Shown here one piece after another: positions 1-8,055 of a stretch of DNA of 35,840 bases. Origin of the DNA: Bacteroidota bacterium (GTDB lineage: Bacteria; Bacteroidota; Bacteroidia; CAILMK01; JAAYUY01). The translations under genes were made by a program, and so were the position numbers. The stretch spans positions 1 through 35,840 of the forward strand of contig JABINZ010000103.1 of assembly GCA_018698135.1 (NCBI GenBank), written 5' to 3'. The notes beneath the pieces were generated by a model. It saw only the letters and a list, made by a program, of their open reading frames with translations, was not told the origin of the DNA and made no database searches. How positions within the stretch are numbered: the first letter of the stretch is position 1; the number at the start of each line of letters is the position of its first letter.

Positions 1-1
1 C

Positions 2-271
2 TATTTTAATGACAACAAATGGTATGATGTAACCTTTGGTAGTAATGGTAAATGGATAGAAACTGCTATTGTTATTGATTATGAAAAATTACCTGAATCT
101 ATTATAAATCATTTTGAAAGCTCGAAGTATAATGAATTTGAGGTAGTGAAAATTACAGTATCGGAAAAACCCAAAACGGAAAATATATATCGCATTTATG
201 TTGAGAGTTTAGACATGAAAGAAACGATATTACAATATAACGAGTCCGGGAAATTATTGTCTTTTCAATAA
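2..271 (+). CDS. PepSY-like domain protein, 3' end only
   Basis: Only the last 89 codons are in the window; the open frame enters from the left edge. The peptide starts YFNDNKWYDVTFGSNGKWIE, then has an acidic DYEKLPESI segment and ends with YNESGKLLSFQ. This alternation (W-x-V-x-F-x-x-x-G-K-W followed by LP-x-x-I) is typical of Bacteroidota periplasmic PepSY-like/BLIP-like domains, which usually carry a signal peptide and one or two such repeats. The function is unknown; members are thought to bind or inhibit other proteins. The stop is one base from the stop of the convergent DUF4342 gene. Family assignment is by pattern only, and the N-terminus cannot be seen. Confidence 0.6.
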   Translation, partial: YFNDNKWYDVTFGSNGKWIETAIVIDYEKLPESIINHFESSKYNEFEVVKITVSEKPKTENIYRIYVESLDMKETILQYNESGKLLSFQ

Positions 272-272
272 T

Positions 273-506
273 CTATTCTGATTTTATTACTTCTATTGTA
301 AACTTGGCAGCCATAGCGGCAATTGCACCAACACCTGCCAAAATAGGAAGGAACATAGCCCCAATAATACCAAGAGTTACAGGGATTTCGAGTAATGTTT
401 TTCCTTGTTCATTTTTTATGATGTTCCCTTCTTTGATTAATTTTTTGATTGTTTTTAAGAGATCTTCACTTTCAACTTTGAATTCAGTTTTTTCCTGCTT
501 GGTCAT
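273..506 (-). CDS. DUF4342 small membrane-associated protein
   Basis: This 77-residue protein has a charged helical N-terminus (about residues 1-30, containing LLKTIKKLIKEGNI), then KNEQGKTLLEIPVTLGIIGA, then a hydrophobic Gly/Ala-rich stretch (about 45-70). The order 'K-x-I-K-E-G-N, I-K-N-E-x-G-K-T-L-L-E-I-P, hydrophobic helix' matches DUF4342, a short family of unknown function often found beside envelope or stress genes. It probably lies at the membrane through the C-terminal hydrophobic segment. The gene is monocistronic and converges with the PepSY-like gene. The overlapping plus-strand frame is its shadow. The family call is fairly firm; there is no functional evidence. Confidence 0.72.
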   Translation of the reverse strand: MTKQEKTEFKVESEDLLKTIKKLIKEGNIIKNEQGKTLLEIPVTLGIIGAMFLPILAGVGAIAAMAAKFTIEVIKSE

Positions 507-656
507 GCTTACATATTAATTGCTGTATTCAAATTTATGTATTTTGAATTAGATTGCTGTTTGATAAAGGAGAATCGAAATTAAAAGGGAATCTCAATTG
601 CAATTTGTATTTTTGAACTATCTTGTTCAGGTATGATACTTGAATAATAAAACTTC

Positions 657-1130
657 ATGAAAATGTATAAAAGAATCTTCTACTTAGTTTTACTCCTTAT
701 CATTGGCTTACAATCATTACATGCACAAAATCCAGAAAAGGAACTCTATCTGGAAACAATGGGTAAACTATCCTCGCAAAACATTTACATGAGTTATGTC
801 TATCTTGGTAATATTGCAGATTCCTATATTCATGAGGCAATTACACAGGAATTTTGTACGAATTTGCTCACTGAATATCTTGTATTCATGAAAGAAACAA
901 AAGATCAGACAAGTAAGTTATATGAATCGGGATTTCTTGATCAGGAAGGTAATCAGGTGGTGTTAGCACAAATTGACATTTACCAATTATTAATTGAAGA
1001 AGCGAATGCCTATCTGAAGTATGTGGAAACTAAAGATGAAATACACATCGAATCTTTTGAGCAAAATAGGATTTGGGCTTGGGCAAAAATTGAAAAACTA
1101 TTTGAATTTAAAGGAGCAGTCGGAGAATAA
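657..1130 (+). CDS. Hypothetical secreted helical protein
   Basis: This 157-residue protein is not recognised. Residues 1-23 form a clear Sec signal peptide (KRIFYLVLLLIIGLQSLHA, cleavage likely before Gln24). The rest is predicted helical with no Cys pairs and no enzyme motif, and ends EKLFEFKGAVGE. A second Met at codon 3 is an alternative start. It is first in a run of four same-strand genes (657-2943) that all code for membrane, secreted or lipoprotein products, so an envelope role is likely. Intergenic gaps are 39 bp, -14 bp and 30 bp, compatible with one transcript. It is real by signal peptide and coding character; function is unknown. Confidence 0.6.
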   Translation: MKMYKRIFYLVLLLIIGLQSLHAQNPEKELYLETMGKLSSQNIYMSYVYLGNIADSYIHEAITQEFCTNLLTEYLVFMKETKDQTSKLYESGFLDQEGNQVVLAQIDIYQLLIEEANAYLKYVETKDEIHIESFEQNRIWAWAKIEKLFEFKGAVGE

Positions 1131-1169
1131 AATTTATTAAGTTTGTTTTGAGCGCTTTTTTATAATAAC

Positions 1170-1571
1170 ATGCATAAGCACCTATTATACAATAAACATA
1201 TCTATTTACTACTCTTAATCTGGTCATTTTTTTCTTTTGCTCTAGTTAAATTAGCCATGGTGTATTTCTATCAATCCTTCTATTATGGCATTTTAGTGGT
1301 GGGAATTGTATTTTTATTTTTCTATCTAAATATAAAATTCACTCTTAATAAAACGATAAGTATCAGGTTGTTAGTAACTTACCTCTTTGTGTTTTTGATT
1401 ATCAATTTTGTTCTATTCTATCTCTATAATTCTTTTGTTCTGATTCAAGCGCAGCAAATTGGTGTCAGAATCTATATTAGAATGCTTATGTTTTCTTTCC
1501 TTCCAGGTTTTTTATTATCGCTAATAGCTCACTTCTTAATCAAGAAATTTTGGTTTCATGAAAGTGTTTAA
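1170..1571 (+). CDS. Hypothetical four-helix inner-membrane protein
   Basis: This 133-residue protein is almost wholly hydrophobic. Four transmembrane segments are visible at about residues 10-30, 38-56, 65-88 and 100-124, with short polar joins (NIKFTLNKTIS; QAQQIGVRIYIR). No catalytic or binding motif is seen. Its 3' end overlaps the next gene by 14 bp: the ATG at 1558 lies inside the final codons. This points to translational coupling, so the product may work with the HELYH-motif protein downstream. Not assigned to any known family. Confidence 0.6.
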   Translation: MHKHLLYNKHIYLLLLIWSFFSFALVKLAMVYFYQSFYYGILVVGIVFLFFYLNIKFTLNKTISIRLLVTYLFVFLIINFVLFYLYNSFVLIQAQQIGVRIYIRMLMFSFLPGFLLSLIAHFLIKKFWFHESV

Positions 1572-2133
1572 TATCATATTGATAATAACAACACTTGCGG
1601 TTTTGTTTATAGCAACTCTATGGGATATTAATCTGTTGAATTATAGTCAACCAATAGCTCATACTAATTTCAATGAAATAGAATTAAGTGACTTTAGAGG
1701 TTTAAATAGGCCCTACCATAGTTTGCATGGTAGTTCAAGATTTGCTTTTATTTCAACTGATATTCAGATAAAATATGAAGATGACCAAATTTGTATTCTT
1801 TCAAGGTTTCATCCTTCCAGATCCTATGTGTATAATAAAAATATGATAAGCAGGCCTTTACTAACTCATGAATTGTATCATTTTCATATCACAGAATATA
1901 TTACACGGCTATTTAGAAAGGAATTGACATCAATAAATTACAAGCCATCAAAAAAAGAAGTTAAGAACATATTGCATGTATATTTAGATCAAGAAAATCA
2001 ATTGCAAACCCAATATGATGATGAAACTTATCATAGCTATGTTTTAGGAAAACAACAAGAATGGCAATTGAAGATTGATAGTTTATTACTAATAACTAAA
2101 CAATATGAAAATGAAGTTGTTTATTTTAAATAA
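1558..2133 (+). CDS. Membrane-anchored DUF922-like putative metalloprotease
   Basis: This is a 191-residue protein with an N-terminal transmembrane anchor (about 4-24) and the rest probably periplasmic. Residues 101-121 read LLTHELYHFHITEYITRLFR; the HExxH-type sequence HELYH (104-108) followed by a helix resembles the 'HEqgHFdI-ELyaRKLRkel' signature of DUF922 proteins, predicted zinc proteases. A later segment, YHSYVLGKQQEWQLKID (about 159-175), also fits that family, which has a conserved His/Glu-rich C-terminal helix. Zinc binding and protease activity are inferred from the motif alone. It overlaps the four-helix membrane protein gene by 14 bp. Confidence 0.5.
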   Translation: MKVFNIILIITTLAVLFIATLWDINLLNYSQPIAHTNFNEIELSDFRGLNRPYHSLHGSSRFAFISTDIQIKYEDDQICILSRFHPSRSYVYNKNMISRPLLTHELYHFHITEYITRLFRKELTSINYKPSKKEVKNILHVYLDQENQLQTQYDDETYHSYVLGKQQEWQLKIDSLLLITKQYENEVVYFK

Positions 2134-2163
2134 ACTTACAATTTTTGTAAAAAAGAAGCTACC

Positions 2164-2943
2164 ATGAAAAAATCAAGCAAAGCACATTTAATTATTATTC
2201 TCGGACTTTTTGTTTTATTTGTTGGATGTAATAATTCGAATAAGTCGGCATTATCTCCAAACTTTCATATGCAAGAAAAATTTTGGGATGCAGATGATTA
2301 TAATGATGCAATAACCCAAATTAAGTACAAAACCAAAGAAGGTGAATTATATCCCTGTTATATGTCTATTGATAAAAGAGAGGTGTATTTGAAATTGGTT
2401 GATATAAACAATATAACTGTTGTAGCTGAGGATGATGCATTAGGGCTAAATCATCGGAATGAGTATTTAACCTCAATGTTTAGTAGTTATCAAAACTTAT
2501 ATGAATTATATAGTATTCTGGATAGAGAGGATAAATATGTTTATCCTAAAGAATTAGTTGAAATCAACCAGTTTGGTTTGATTCTGCAGCGATTTTATTT
2601 CAAACTTGGAAATGATCAAATTATTAAGAATGCTGATAGTCCTGATGATCCGAGTGTATTAAGAGTAACCAGAGGCAATGCAAATACTATTGTTGGAAAT
2701 TATCTGTTATACTTGGATTTTATTAATCATGAAGATGCTTTAACTCCAGAGGCATTGAAGCTTTATGCTGAAGGCATTGAAATCTATTTCCCGATTTTGA
2801 TCAAGGTTTTTCCTGAGGCCAATTTCCATGAGATGATCTCTAAAATAGAAGTCTTAAAGGAAAAGACAAAAAACATGGACGTTCAATCTGCTCTGGATTT
2901 GGTATTGGAAATACTCAATGGCGAAGAAGCTATAGCTGAGTAG
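2164..2943 (+). CDS. Hypothetical lipoprotein
   Basis: This 259-residue protein has a lipoprotein-type signal (KKSSKAHLIIILGLFVLFVG before Cys22), so it is probably lipidated in the envelope. The mature part is acidic, with a short beta-rich start (ITQIKYKTKEGELYPCYMS) and a long helical region from about residue 95 to the end. No known domain is recognised. It ends the four-gene run that starts at 657. The hairpin downstream has its T-run on the other side and so serves the opposing carboxylase gene rather than this one. Confidence 0.6.
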   Translation: MKKSSKAHLIIILGLFVLFVGCNNSNKSALSPNFHMQEKFWDADDYNDAITQIKYKTKEGELYPCYMSIDKREVYLKLVDINNITVVAEDDALGLNHRNEYLTSMFSSYQNLYELYSILDREDKYVYPKELVEINQFGLILQRFYFKLGNDQIIKNADSPDDPSVLRVTRGNANTIVGNYLLYLDFINHEDALTPEALKLYAEGIEIYFPILIKVFPEANFHEMISKIEVLKEKTKNMDVQSALDLVLEILNGEEAIAE

Positions 2944-2956
2944 ATTTTTTTTTGGC

Positions 2957-2985
2957 AAAAAAAAAGCCGACTTTTAAGTCGGCTT
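2957..2985 (-). terminator. Intrinsic terminator of the carboxyltransferase gene
   Basis: A 10-bp perfect stem (AAGCCGACTT / AAGTCGGCTT, 2964-2973 and 2976-2985) with a 2-nt loop is followed, in minus-strand reading, by a run of nine T. It begins a few bases after the stop codon of the 2990-4531 gene. On the plus strand no T-run follows the stem. Confidence 0.85.
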
Positions 2986-2989
2986 CATA

Positions 2990-4531
2990 TTACAATGGAA
3001 TATTTCCGTGTTTTTTACGAGGCAAAGTGTCTACTTTATTCTCAAGCATTTTGAATGCCCGAATTAAGCGATCTCTAGTTTCGTGTGGTTTAATCACTTC
3101 ATCAATATAACCATGAGCAGCACCACGATAAGGATGTAAAAATTCTGTTGTATACTCAGCTTCTTTTTCTAAAAGTTTTTCCTCCGGTTTTTCAGCATCA
3201 GCTATTTCCTTTCTGAAAATAATTTCAGCTGCTCCTTTTGGTCCCATAACAGCTATCGATGCATTTGGCCAGGCAAAATTCATATCTGCTCCAATATGTT
3301 TGGAATTCATCACATCATATGCACCACCAAAAGCTTTACGGGTGATTACAGAAACGCGGGCAACCGTTGCTTCAGAAAAAGCATACAGCAATTTTGCTCC
3401 ATTGGTAATAATGCCATTCCATTCCTGATCGGTTCCAGGTAAAAAGCCCGGAACATCAACTAAAACTAAAAGTGGGATGTTAAATGAATCGCAAAAACGA
3501 ACAAAACGAGCTCCTTTTTTGGAAGCATCAATGTCCAATACACCTGCTAAACTTGCTGGCTGATTGGCAACAATACCAATGCTTTTTCCTGCAAGTCGTC
3601 CAAAGCCAACGACAATATTCTCAGCATAATCTTTATGAATTTCGAAAAAACTGTCATCATCAATTGCCTTCTCAATCACTTCTTTTATATCGTAAGGCTG
3701 ATTATCATTGTCAGGAAGAATGGAGTCTAAATCCATTACAAACTCCGAATCATCAGATTTGTATTCTAGTGAGGGTGGGTTTTCTTCACAATTTTGAGGA
3801 ATATAACTCAGTAGCTTCTTGATATTTTCAATAGCTTCCATTTCATTAGCTGAAGTGTAGTGGCAAACTCCAGATTTGGATGCATGTGTAAATGCTCCAC
3901 CTAATTCTTCAAAAGTGACTTCCTCATGTGTAACTGTTTTAACCACATTAGGGCCAGTAACAAACATATGAGATGAACTATCAACCATCATAATAAAATC
4001 GGTTATTGCTGGAGAATAAACGGCTCCTCCGGCACAAGGACCCATAATGGATGATATCTGAGGAATTACACCAGAAGCACGAGTGTTTCTATAAAATATA
4101 TCGGCATAACCTCCTAATGAAACTATTCCTTCTTGAATTCGGGCGCCACCTGAATCATTTAAACCAATAACTGGAGCCCCATTTTTCATGGCAAGATCCA
4201 TGATTTTGACAATTTTCTCTGCATGTTTTTCGGCCAACGATCCCCCGAACACGGTGAAGTCCTGAGAAAAAATATAAACCAATCGTCCATTGATATTTCC
4301 ATAACCAGTAATTACCCCATCACCAAGGAATTTTTGCTTTTCCAAGCCATACTGATTTGATCGGTGCTGAACCAACATACCTGTTTCTTGAAATGAACCT
4401 TCATCCAATAAGAAATGAATTCTTTCTCGTGCAGTTAGTTTTCCTTTTTTGTGTTGAGATTCTATTCTTTTCTCTCCACCACCTTTTAGGGCTTCATTTC
4501 TTTTTTCGTCTAGTTGTTGATATTTGCTCAT
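2990..4531 (-). CDS. pccB: Acyl-CoA carboxylase (propionyl-CoA type) carboxyltransferase subunit
   Basis: This 513-residue protein is the usual length for the PccB/MmdA family. It carries out the second half-reaction, moving CO2 from carboxybiotin to an acyl-CoA, probably propionyl-CoA to methylmalonyl-CoA. Visible hallmarks: KKGKLTARERIHFLLDEGSF (29-47), SGGARIQEG (127-135), GPCAGGAVYSP (164-174, N-lobe oxyanion hole), DVPGFLPG (359-366) and RKAFGGAYDVM (398-408, C-lobe). The other two activities are encoded just upstream, on different strands. The same fold occurs in sodium-pumping decarboxylases (MmdA), but the free-standing biotin carboxylase beside it favours a carboxylase. The substrate is inferred, not shown. 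It ends at a strong terminator. Confidence 0.92.
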   Translation of the reverse strand: MSKYQQLDEKRNEALKGGGEKRIESQHKKGKLTARERIHFLLDEGSFQETGMLVQHRSNQYGLEKQKFLGDGVITGYGNINGRLVYIFSQDFTVFGGSLAEKHAEKIVKIMDLAMKNGAPVIGLNDSGGARIQEGIVSLGGYADIFYRNTRASGVIPQISSIMGPCAGGAVYSPAITDFIMMVDSSSHMFVTGPNVVKTVTHEEVTFEELGGAFTHASKSGVCHYTSANEMEAIENIKKLLSYIPQNCEENPPSLEYKSDDSEFVMDLDSILPDNDNQPYDIKEVIEKAIDDDSFFEIHKDYAENIVVGFGRLAGKSIGIVANQPASLAGVLDIDASKKGARFVRFCDSFNIPLLVLVDVPGFLPGTDQEWNGIITNGAKLLYAFSEATVARVSVITRKAFGGAYDVMNSKHIGADMNFAWPNASIAVMGPKGAAEIIFRKEIADAEKPEEKLLEKEAEYTTEFLHPYRGAAHGYIDEVIKPHETRDRLIRAFKMLENKVDTLPRKKHGNIPL

Positions 4532-4607
4532 AAATGAATGTTTATCTTGTCATATTTTAATATCAATATATATGCCTGCAAAAGTAAAGAATTCGACCGA
4601 CATACAG

Positions 4608-4615
4608 TATATTTG
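4608..4615 (+). promoter_or_regulatory. Candidate -7 box for the biotin carboxylase gene
   Basis: TATATTTG fits the Bacteroidota -7 consensus TAnnTTTG and lies 54 bp before the ATG at 4670. No good TTTG -33 element is found 19-21 bp upstream. In the same 138-bp divergent gap, a minus-strand TACTTTTG (4586-4579) could serve the carboxyltransferase gene. Both are pattern matches only. Confidence 0.3.
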
Positions 4616-4669
4616 AATCGATTACTATTTAGCTTATTCTGATAATTAAATAATATAATACACTGAATA

Positions 4670-6151
4670 ATGGAAAAGATTCTTGTTGCCAATAGAGGAG
4701 AAATTGCACTCAGAGTTATGCGTTCAGCAAAGGAAATGGGTATTAAAACAGTAGCAATTTATTCTGAAGTTGACCGATTGGCACCCCATGTACGGTATGC
4801 AAACGAAGCTGTTTGTATTGGGCCAGCTCCATCCAAGGACTCTTATCTAAGAATTGATAAAATTTTAAAGATTTGTAAAGATTTAAAGGTAGATGGGATT
4901 CACCCGGGTTATGGTTTCTTATCTGAAAATGCTGAATTTGCTAAATTGGTAGAAGCTGAAGGAATAAAATTTATTGGACCAAATCCAAAAGCCATCGAAA
5001 TGATGGGAAATAAATTAGCAGCTAAAGATGCAGTTAAAGATTACAATATCCCTATGGTTCCGGGAACTGACTATGCGATTGGTGATATAGATGAAGCAAA
5101 AAAAATAGCAGCTAAAATTGGATTTCCGATTTTAATTAAAGCTGCAGCAGGTGGCGGTGGCAAAGGTATGCGCATAGTTGAAGATGTGGAATCCTTTGAA
5201 GAACAAATGAAACTAGCTGTAAGTGAGGCTACCAATGCATTTGGTGATGGTTCTGTTTTTATTGAAAAATACATTGCGTCTCCTCGTCATATTGAAATTC
5301 AAATTTTAGCAGATAATTATGGTAACATTATTCATTTAAACGAAAGAGAATGTTCCATTCAACGAAGGCATCAAAAAGTAATTGAAGAAGCCCCTTCGGC
5401 AATTCTTACACCAGAAGTAAGAAGAAAAATGGGTAAAGCTGCAATTGCTGTTGCCAGAGCATGCGATTATGTTGGAGCAGGCACAGTTGAGTTTTTAGTT
5501 GATGATAAACTCAATTTTTATTTCCTTGAAATGAATACTCGTTTACAGGTTGAGCATCCGGTTACTGAATACATTTGTCACATTGATTTAGTAAAAGAGC
5601 AAATTCGGATTGCCCGTGGTGAAGAATTAGGTTATAGCCAAGGTGATATTACCATTAAAGGGCATGCAATTGAAGCTCGAATTTATGCAGAAGATCCCCG
5701 TAATAATTTTCTTCCGGCTGTAGGAACACTCAATACATATATTCCACCACAAGGTAAAGGTATACGTGTTGATGATGGGTATGAAGAAGGCATGGAAGTT
5801 TCCATTTATTATGATCCTTTAATTGCAAAATTGATTTCTTTCGGTAAAACGAGAGATAAAGCTATTTTTCGTATGCAAAGAGCCATTGAGGAATATCGGA
5901 TTTCAGGTGTAAAAACCACGCTTCCATTTTGTCGATTTGTTATGGAACATGAGGCATTTCAATCAGGCAATTTTGATACGCATTTTGTGGCTAATTATTT
6001 TAATCCGGATAAAATGGATAAAAACATTGTTGAGGAGCAAGAAATTGCAGCTTTGTTAGCGGCTAAAATAATTGCTGATACCAAAAATGCTAAGGTAGTT
6101 GAAAGCATTAGTAGTGACAAGCAAACAAGTTGGAAGAGAAATAGAAGTTAG
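4670..6151 (+). CDS. accC: Biotin carboxylase subunit of acyl-CoA carboxylase
   Basis: A 493-residue ATP-grasp enzyme that carboxylates biotin on the carrier protein using ATP and bicarbonate. It opens with the family-typical MEKILVANRGEIALRVMRSA, then HPGYGFLSENAEFA (78-91), the glycine-rich ATP loop KAAAGGGGKGMRI (157-169), IEKYI-x-x-PRHIEIQ, NERECSIQRRHQKVIEEAPS, and FLEMNTRLQVEHPVTE with the catalytic Glu/Asn/Arg set. E. coli AccC has about 450 residues; the extra 45 or so at the C-terminus (IVEEQEIAALLAAKIIADTK...) are common in PccA-like free-standing subunits and may contact the carrier or transferase. It is divergent from the transferase gene (138 bp) and convergent with the carrier gene (17 bp). 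Confidence 0.94.
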   Translation: MEKILVANRGEIALRVMRSAKEMGIKTVAIYSEVDRLAPHVRYANEAVCIGPAPSKDSYLRIDKILKICKDLKVDGIHPGYGFLSENAEFAKLVEAEGIKFIGPNPKAIEMMGNKLAAKDAVKDYNIPMVPGTDYAIGDIDEAKKIAAKIGFPILIKAAAGGGGKGMRIVEDVESFEEQMKLAVSEATNAFGDGSVFIEKYIASPRHIEIQILADNYGNIIHLNERECSIQRRHQKVIEEAPSAILTPEVRRKMGKAAIAVARACDYVGAGTVEFLVDDKLNFYFLEMNTRLQVEHPVTEYICHIDLVKEQIRIARGEELGYSQGDITIKGHAIEARIYAEDPRNNFLPAVGTLNTYIPPQGKGIRVDDGYEEGMEVSIYYDPLIAKLISFGKTRDKAIFRMQRAIEEYRISGVKTTLPFCRFVMEHEAFQSGNFDTHFVANYFNPDKMDKNIVEEQEIAALLAAKIIADTKNAKVVESISSDKQTSWKRNRS

Positions 6152-6168
6152 TGCAAGAAAGTCAATAA

Positions 6169-6684
6169 CTATTTGAATTTCAGCAATACCTGGTTTTTTT
6201 CAACAGCTGTTTCCTGCTTTACCTCGATACTTTTAATAACACCATCCACTGGAGATTTGATAATATTCTCCATTTTCATTGCTTCAAGCACAAAAAGAGA
6301 TTGTCCAATAACAACTTCATCGTTTGCATTAACCTGAATTTCTTTAACCAAACCAGGCATAGGTGCTTTTACATCGCTTGCTTTTTTTGTAGCAGCTACA
6401 TCGATACCCAAATTTGTCAGTAGTTCATCGTACTCATCTTTAACGCTAACTTTATAAACATTGCCACGAACGCTAATGACAAATGATTTTGTTTCAGGGT
6501 CAAAATCCAGCACAGAGGTGTTATACGATAAATTATCCTTGATAATATGATAGTAACTACATTCTTTGTCAATAAGTTTGAGATCCCAATTGAATTTCTT
6601 ATTTCCAATTTTCCCGGATTTCAGTGAATCATCATCAAAATTGATGATTGTTTCTTTTTCTCCATTCACTTTGACTTTCAACAT
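6169..6684 (-). CDS. Biotin carboxyl carrier protein of acyl-CoA carboxylase
   Basis: This 171-residue protein carries the biotin that shuttles CO2 between the carboxylase and transferase subunits. The C-terminal biotinyl domain (about 103-171) starts after KAPMPGLVKEI and has the EAMKMEN biotinylation motif with Lys137 as acceptor. The N-terminal part (1-95) is a beta-rich domain, as in Bacteroidota carriers paired with PccB-type transferases, replacing the Pro/Ala-rich linker of E. coli AccB. The gene is on the minus strand, tail to tail with accC. This is odd because the three subunit genes are usually co-directional, so stoichiometry must be set by separate promoters. Confidence 0.9.
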   Translation of the reverse strand: MLKVKVNGEKETIINFDDDSLKSGKIGNKKFNWDLKLIDKECSYYHIIKDNLSYNTSVLDFDPETKSFVISVRGNVYKVSVKDEYDELLTNLGIDVAATKKASDVKAPMPGLVKEIQVNANDEVVIGQSLFVLEAMKMENIIKSPVDGVIKSIEVKQETAVEKNQVLLKFK

Positions 6685-6925
6685 AATAAAATATTTTAAT
6701 ATCTGCTTATATGGATTTGATTTATCCCTTATTCATATACTCAAAGATAAATGAATTATTCTTAAAGTTTTTGATACACTCACAATCAAATTACCATCCT
6801 GTTTTGAACTAATTATTTAGTAAATCTCTCTCTTAGAAATTATTGAATTGTCGTTTTAAAAGGAATCCTGAATAATGGCAGTGATTGTGATTATTAAAAT
6901 TTACCAGATAAATATATAGCATGTT

Positions 6926-6956
6926 TTTGAGAATAGTTTGTTAAAGTGTAATTTTG
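6926..6956 (+). promoter_or_regulatory. Bacteroidota-type promoter for the TerB-like gene
   Basis: TTTG (6926-6929) lies 19 bp before TAATTTTG (6949-6956), matching the -33 TTTG / -7 TAnnTTTG pattern of the Bacteroidota primary sigma factor. The -7 box ends 31 bp before the ATG at 6988. The rest of the 303-bp gene-free stretch (6685-6987) shows nothing else of note. Confidence 0.6.
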
Positions 6957-6987
6957 TTTACTAACAAATCCCAAATATAAGTAACCT

Positions 6988-7419
6988 ATGAACTTCTTAC
7001 GATCATACGAAAACGGATCACATAAACATGTTAAAAGTTATTTTGAAAACCTGATTTCTATAGCCATGGCTGATGGAAAAATGGACGATAGTGAATATGC
7101 GTTTTTATTACGTGTTGGCGAAAAGCTGTTTACAACAGAAGATGAAATAAAAAACATCCTGGATCATCCAAAACATTATGTATTTCATGCTCCTGCCAGC
7201 AAAGATGCACGTCTGGAACTCTTAAAGGATTTGGTTGCCATGTTGTTGGTAGACGGAAAAATTCTTGAGGAAGAAATAAAAATGTGCAGAAAATTTGCCA
7301 TTGTGCTTCATTATAAACCAGAAATAGTTGTTCAAATAGTAAACTGTCTGGTAAAATATGCTTCAACAGAATTTGATAAATATGATGTGCTTGCAGAAAT
7401 CGAAGAGATTGCTGAATGA
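6988..7419 (+). CDS. TerB-like helical protein
   Basis: This 143-residue all-helical protein has two acidic 'AMADGKMDDSE' / 'LLVDGKILEEE' repeats (about 27-37 and 88-98), the EF-hand-like DGxxxxxE turns of the TerB/DjlA N-terminal family. TerB folds bind metal and act in envelope or stress signalling; tellurite resistance is only the historic name. It is cytoplasmic, with no signal peptide. It has its own promoter (6926-6956). The last two codons and stop lie inside the first copy of a duplicated leader sequence that belongs to the next gene. Family call is good; role unknown. Confidence 0.72.
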   Translation: MNFLRSYENGSHKHVKSYFENLISIAMADGKMDDSEYAFLLRVGEKLFTTEDEIKNILDHPKHYVFHAPASKDARLELLKDLVAMLLVDGKILEEEIKMCRKFAIVLHYKPEIVVQIVNCLVKYASTEFDKYDVLAEIEEIAE

Positions 7420-7565
7420 TTATAATGCGAGTTCCATGTGACCTTTTAAATTTAAATATAGACATATGAAACAAGCATGAGTAAAAAATTTCTCACACAT
7501 AGGAATGATTATAATGCGAGTTCCATCTGACAACTAAAAAACAATTATAAACAGATGAAAAAGTT
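7414..7565 (+). repeat. Tandem duplication (89-bp offset) of the leader and start codon of the 7555 gene
   Basis: A perfect 24-bp repeat (beginning GAATGATTATAATGCGAG) occurs at 7414-7437 and 7503-7526. The flanks also match in register: TGAC follows one base later, and an ATGAAA lies at 7466 and again at 7555, exactly 89 bp apart. The second ATG starts the outer-membrane protein; the first gives only Met-Lys-Gln-Ala-stop. The first copy overlaps the stop codon of the TerB-like gene. Middles of the copies have diverged. It may be an old duplication of a 5' leader or a paired regulatory element. Confidence 0.75.
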
Positions 7566-8055
7566 AATTCTTCTAACAGCTCTTGTATGTATAATGTCAA
7601 GTGTTCGGGCACAAGATGCCAATATGATGAAGTATGGCTTGAATGGTGGCCTTGGCTATGCTTTTGGAGCTAATCAAGGGATCGGAATAGGTGTTGGTGT
7701 TGAATTGGACTATAACTTAACCAAAACGGTTCCCTTCGGTATTTTTGCTCGTCTCGATCTCTATCATGGTCAATTGGTGGGTACCGGAGGCTTTTCATTT
7801 TCGTATGTACATGAATTGGCAGCCGACCGCTATCTTGAATTCAGAGGTCGTTTGGGAGGTTCTATTTTACCCGATAAAACCAATCCCATGCTGGGGATGA
7901 ATATTGGGCTTGGCATTTATTACCAAAAGCTGTTAACGAAAAATACTTATTTTTATATTGGTCCAGCTTTTAATGGGATTTTTAATGGAAGCACTGTGCA
8001 GGATAACATGCAAATTATTGTGCTTGATGGTGGTATTGGCTTTTACTTACGCTAA
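7555..8055 (+). CDS. Outer-membrane beta-barrel-type protein
   Basis: This 166-residue protein has a Sec signal peptide (KKLILLTALVCIMSSVRA, mature from about Gln20). The mature part alternates Gly-rich and aromatic strands (YGLNGGLGYAFGANQGIGIGVGVELDYNL ... YLEFRGRLGGS ... TYFYIGPAFNGIF) and ends in GGIGFYLR, as in small outer-membrane barrels of Bacteroidota. It could be a porin-like or structural protein; no specific family is recognised. Its 3' end overlaps the convergent hydrolase gene by 4 bp. A duplicated leader lies upstream. Confidence 0.62.
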   Translation: MKKLILLTALVCIMSSVRAQDANMMKYGLNGGLGYAFGANQGIGIGVGVELDYNLTKTVPFGIFARLDLYHGQLVGTGGFSFSYVHELAADRYLEFRGRLGGSILPDKTNPMLGMNIGLGIYYQKLLTKNTYFYIGPAFNGIFNGSTVQDNMQIIVLDGGIGFYLR

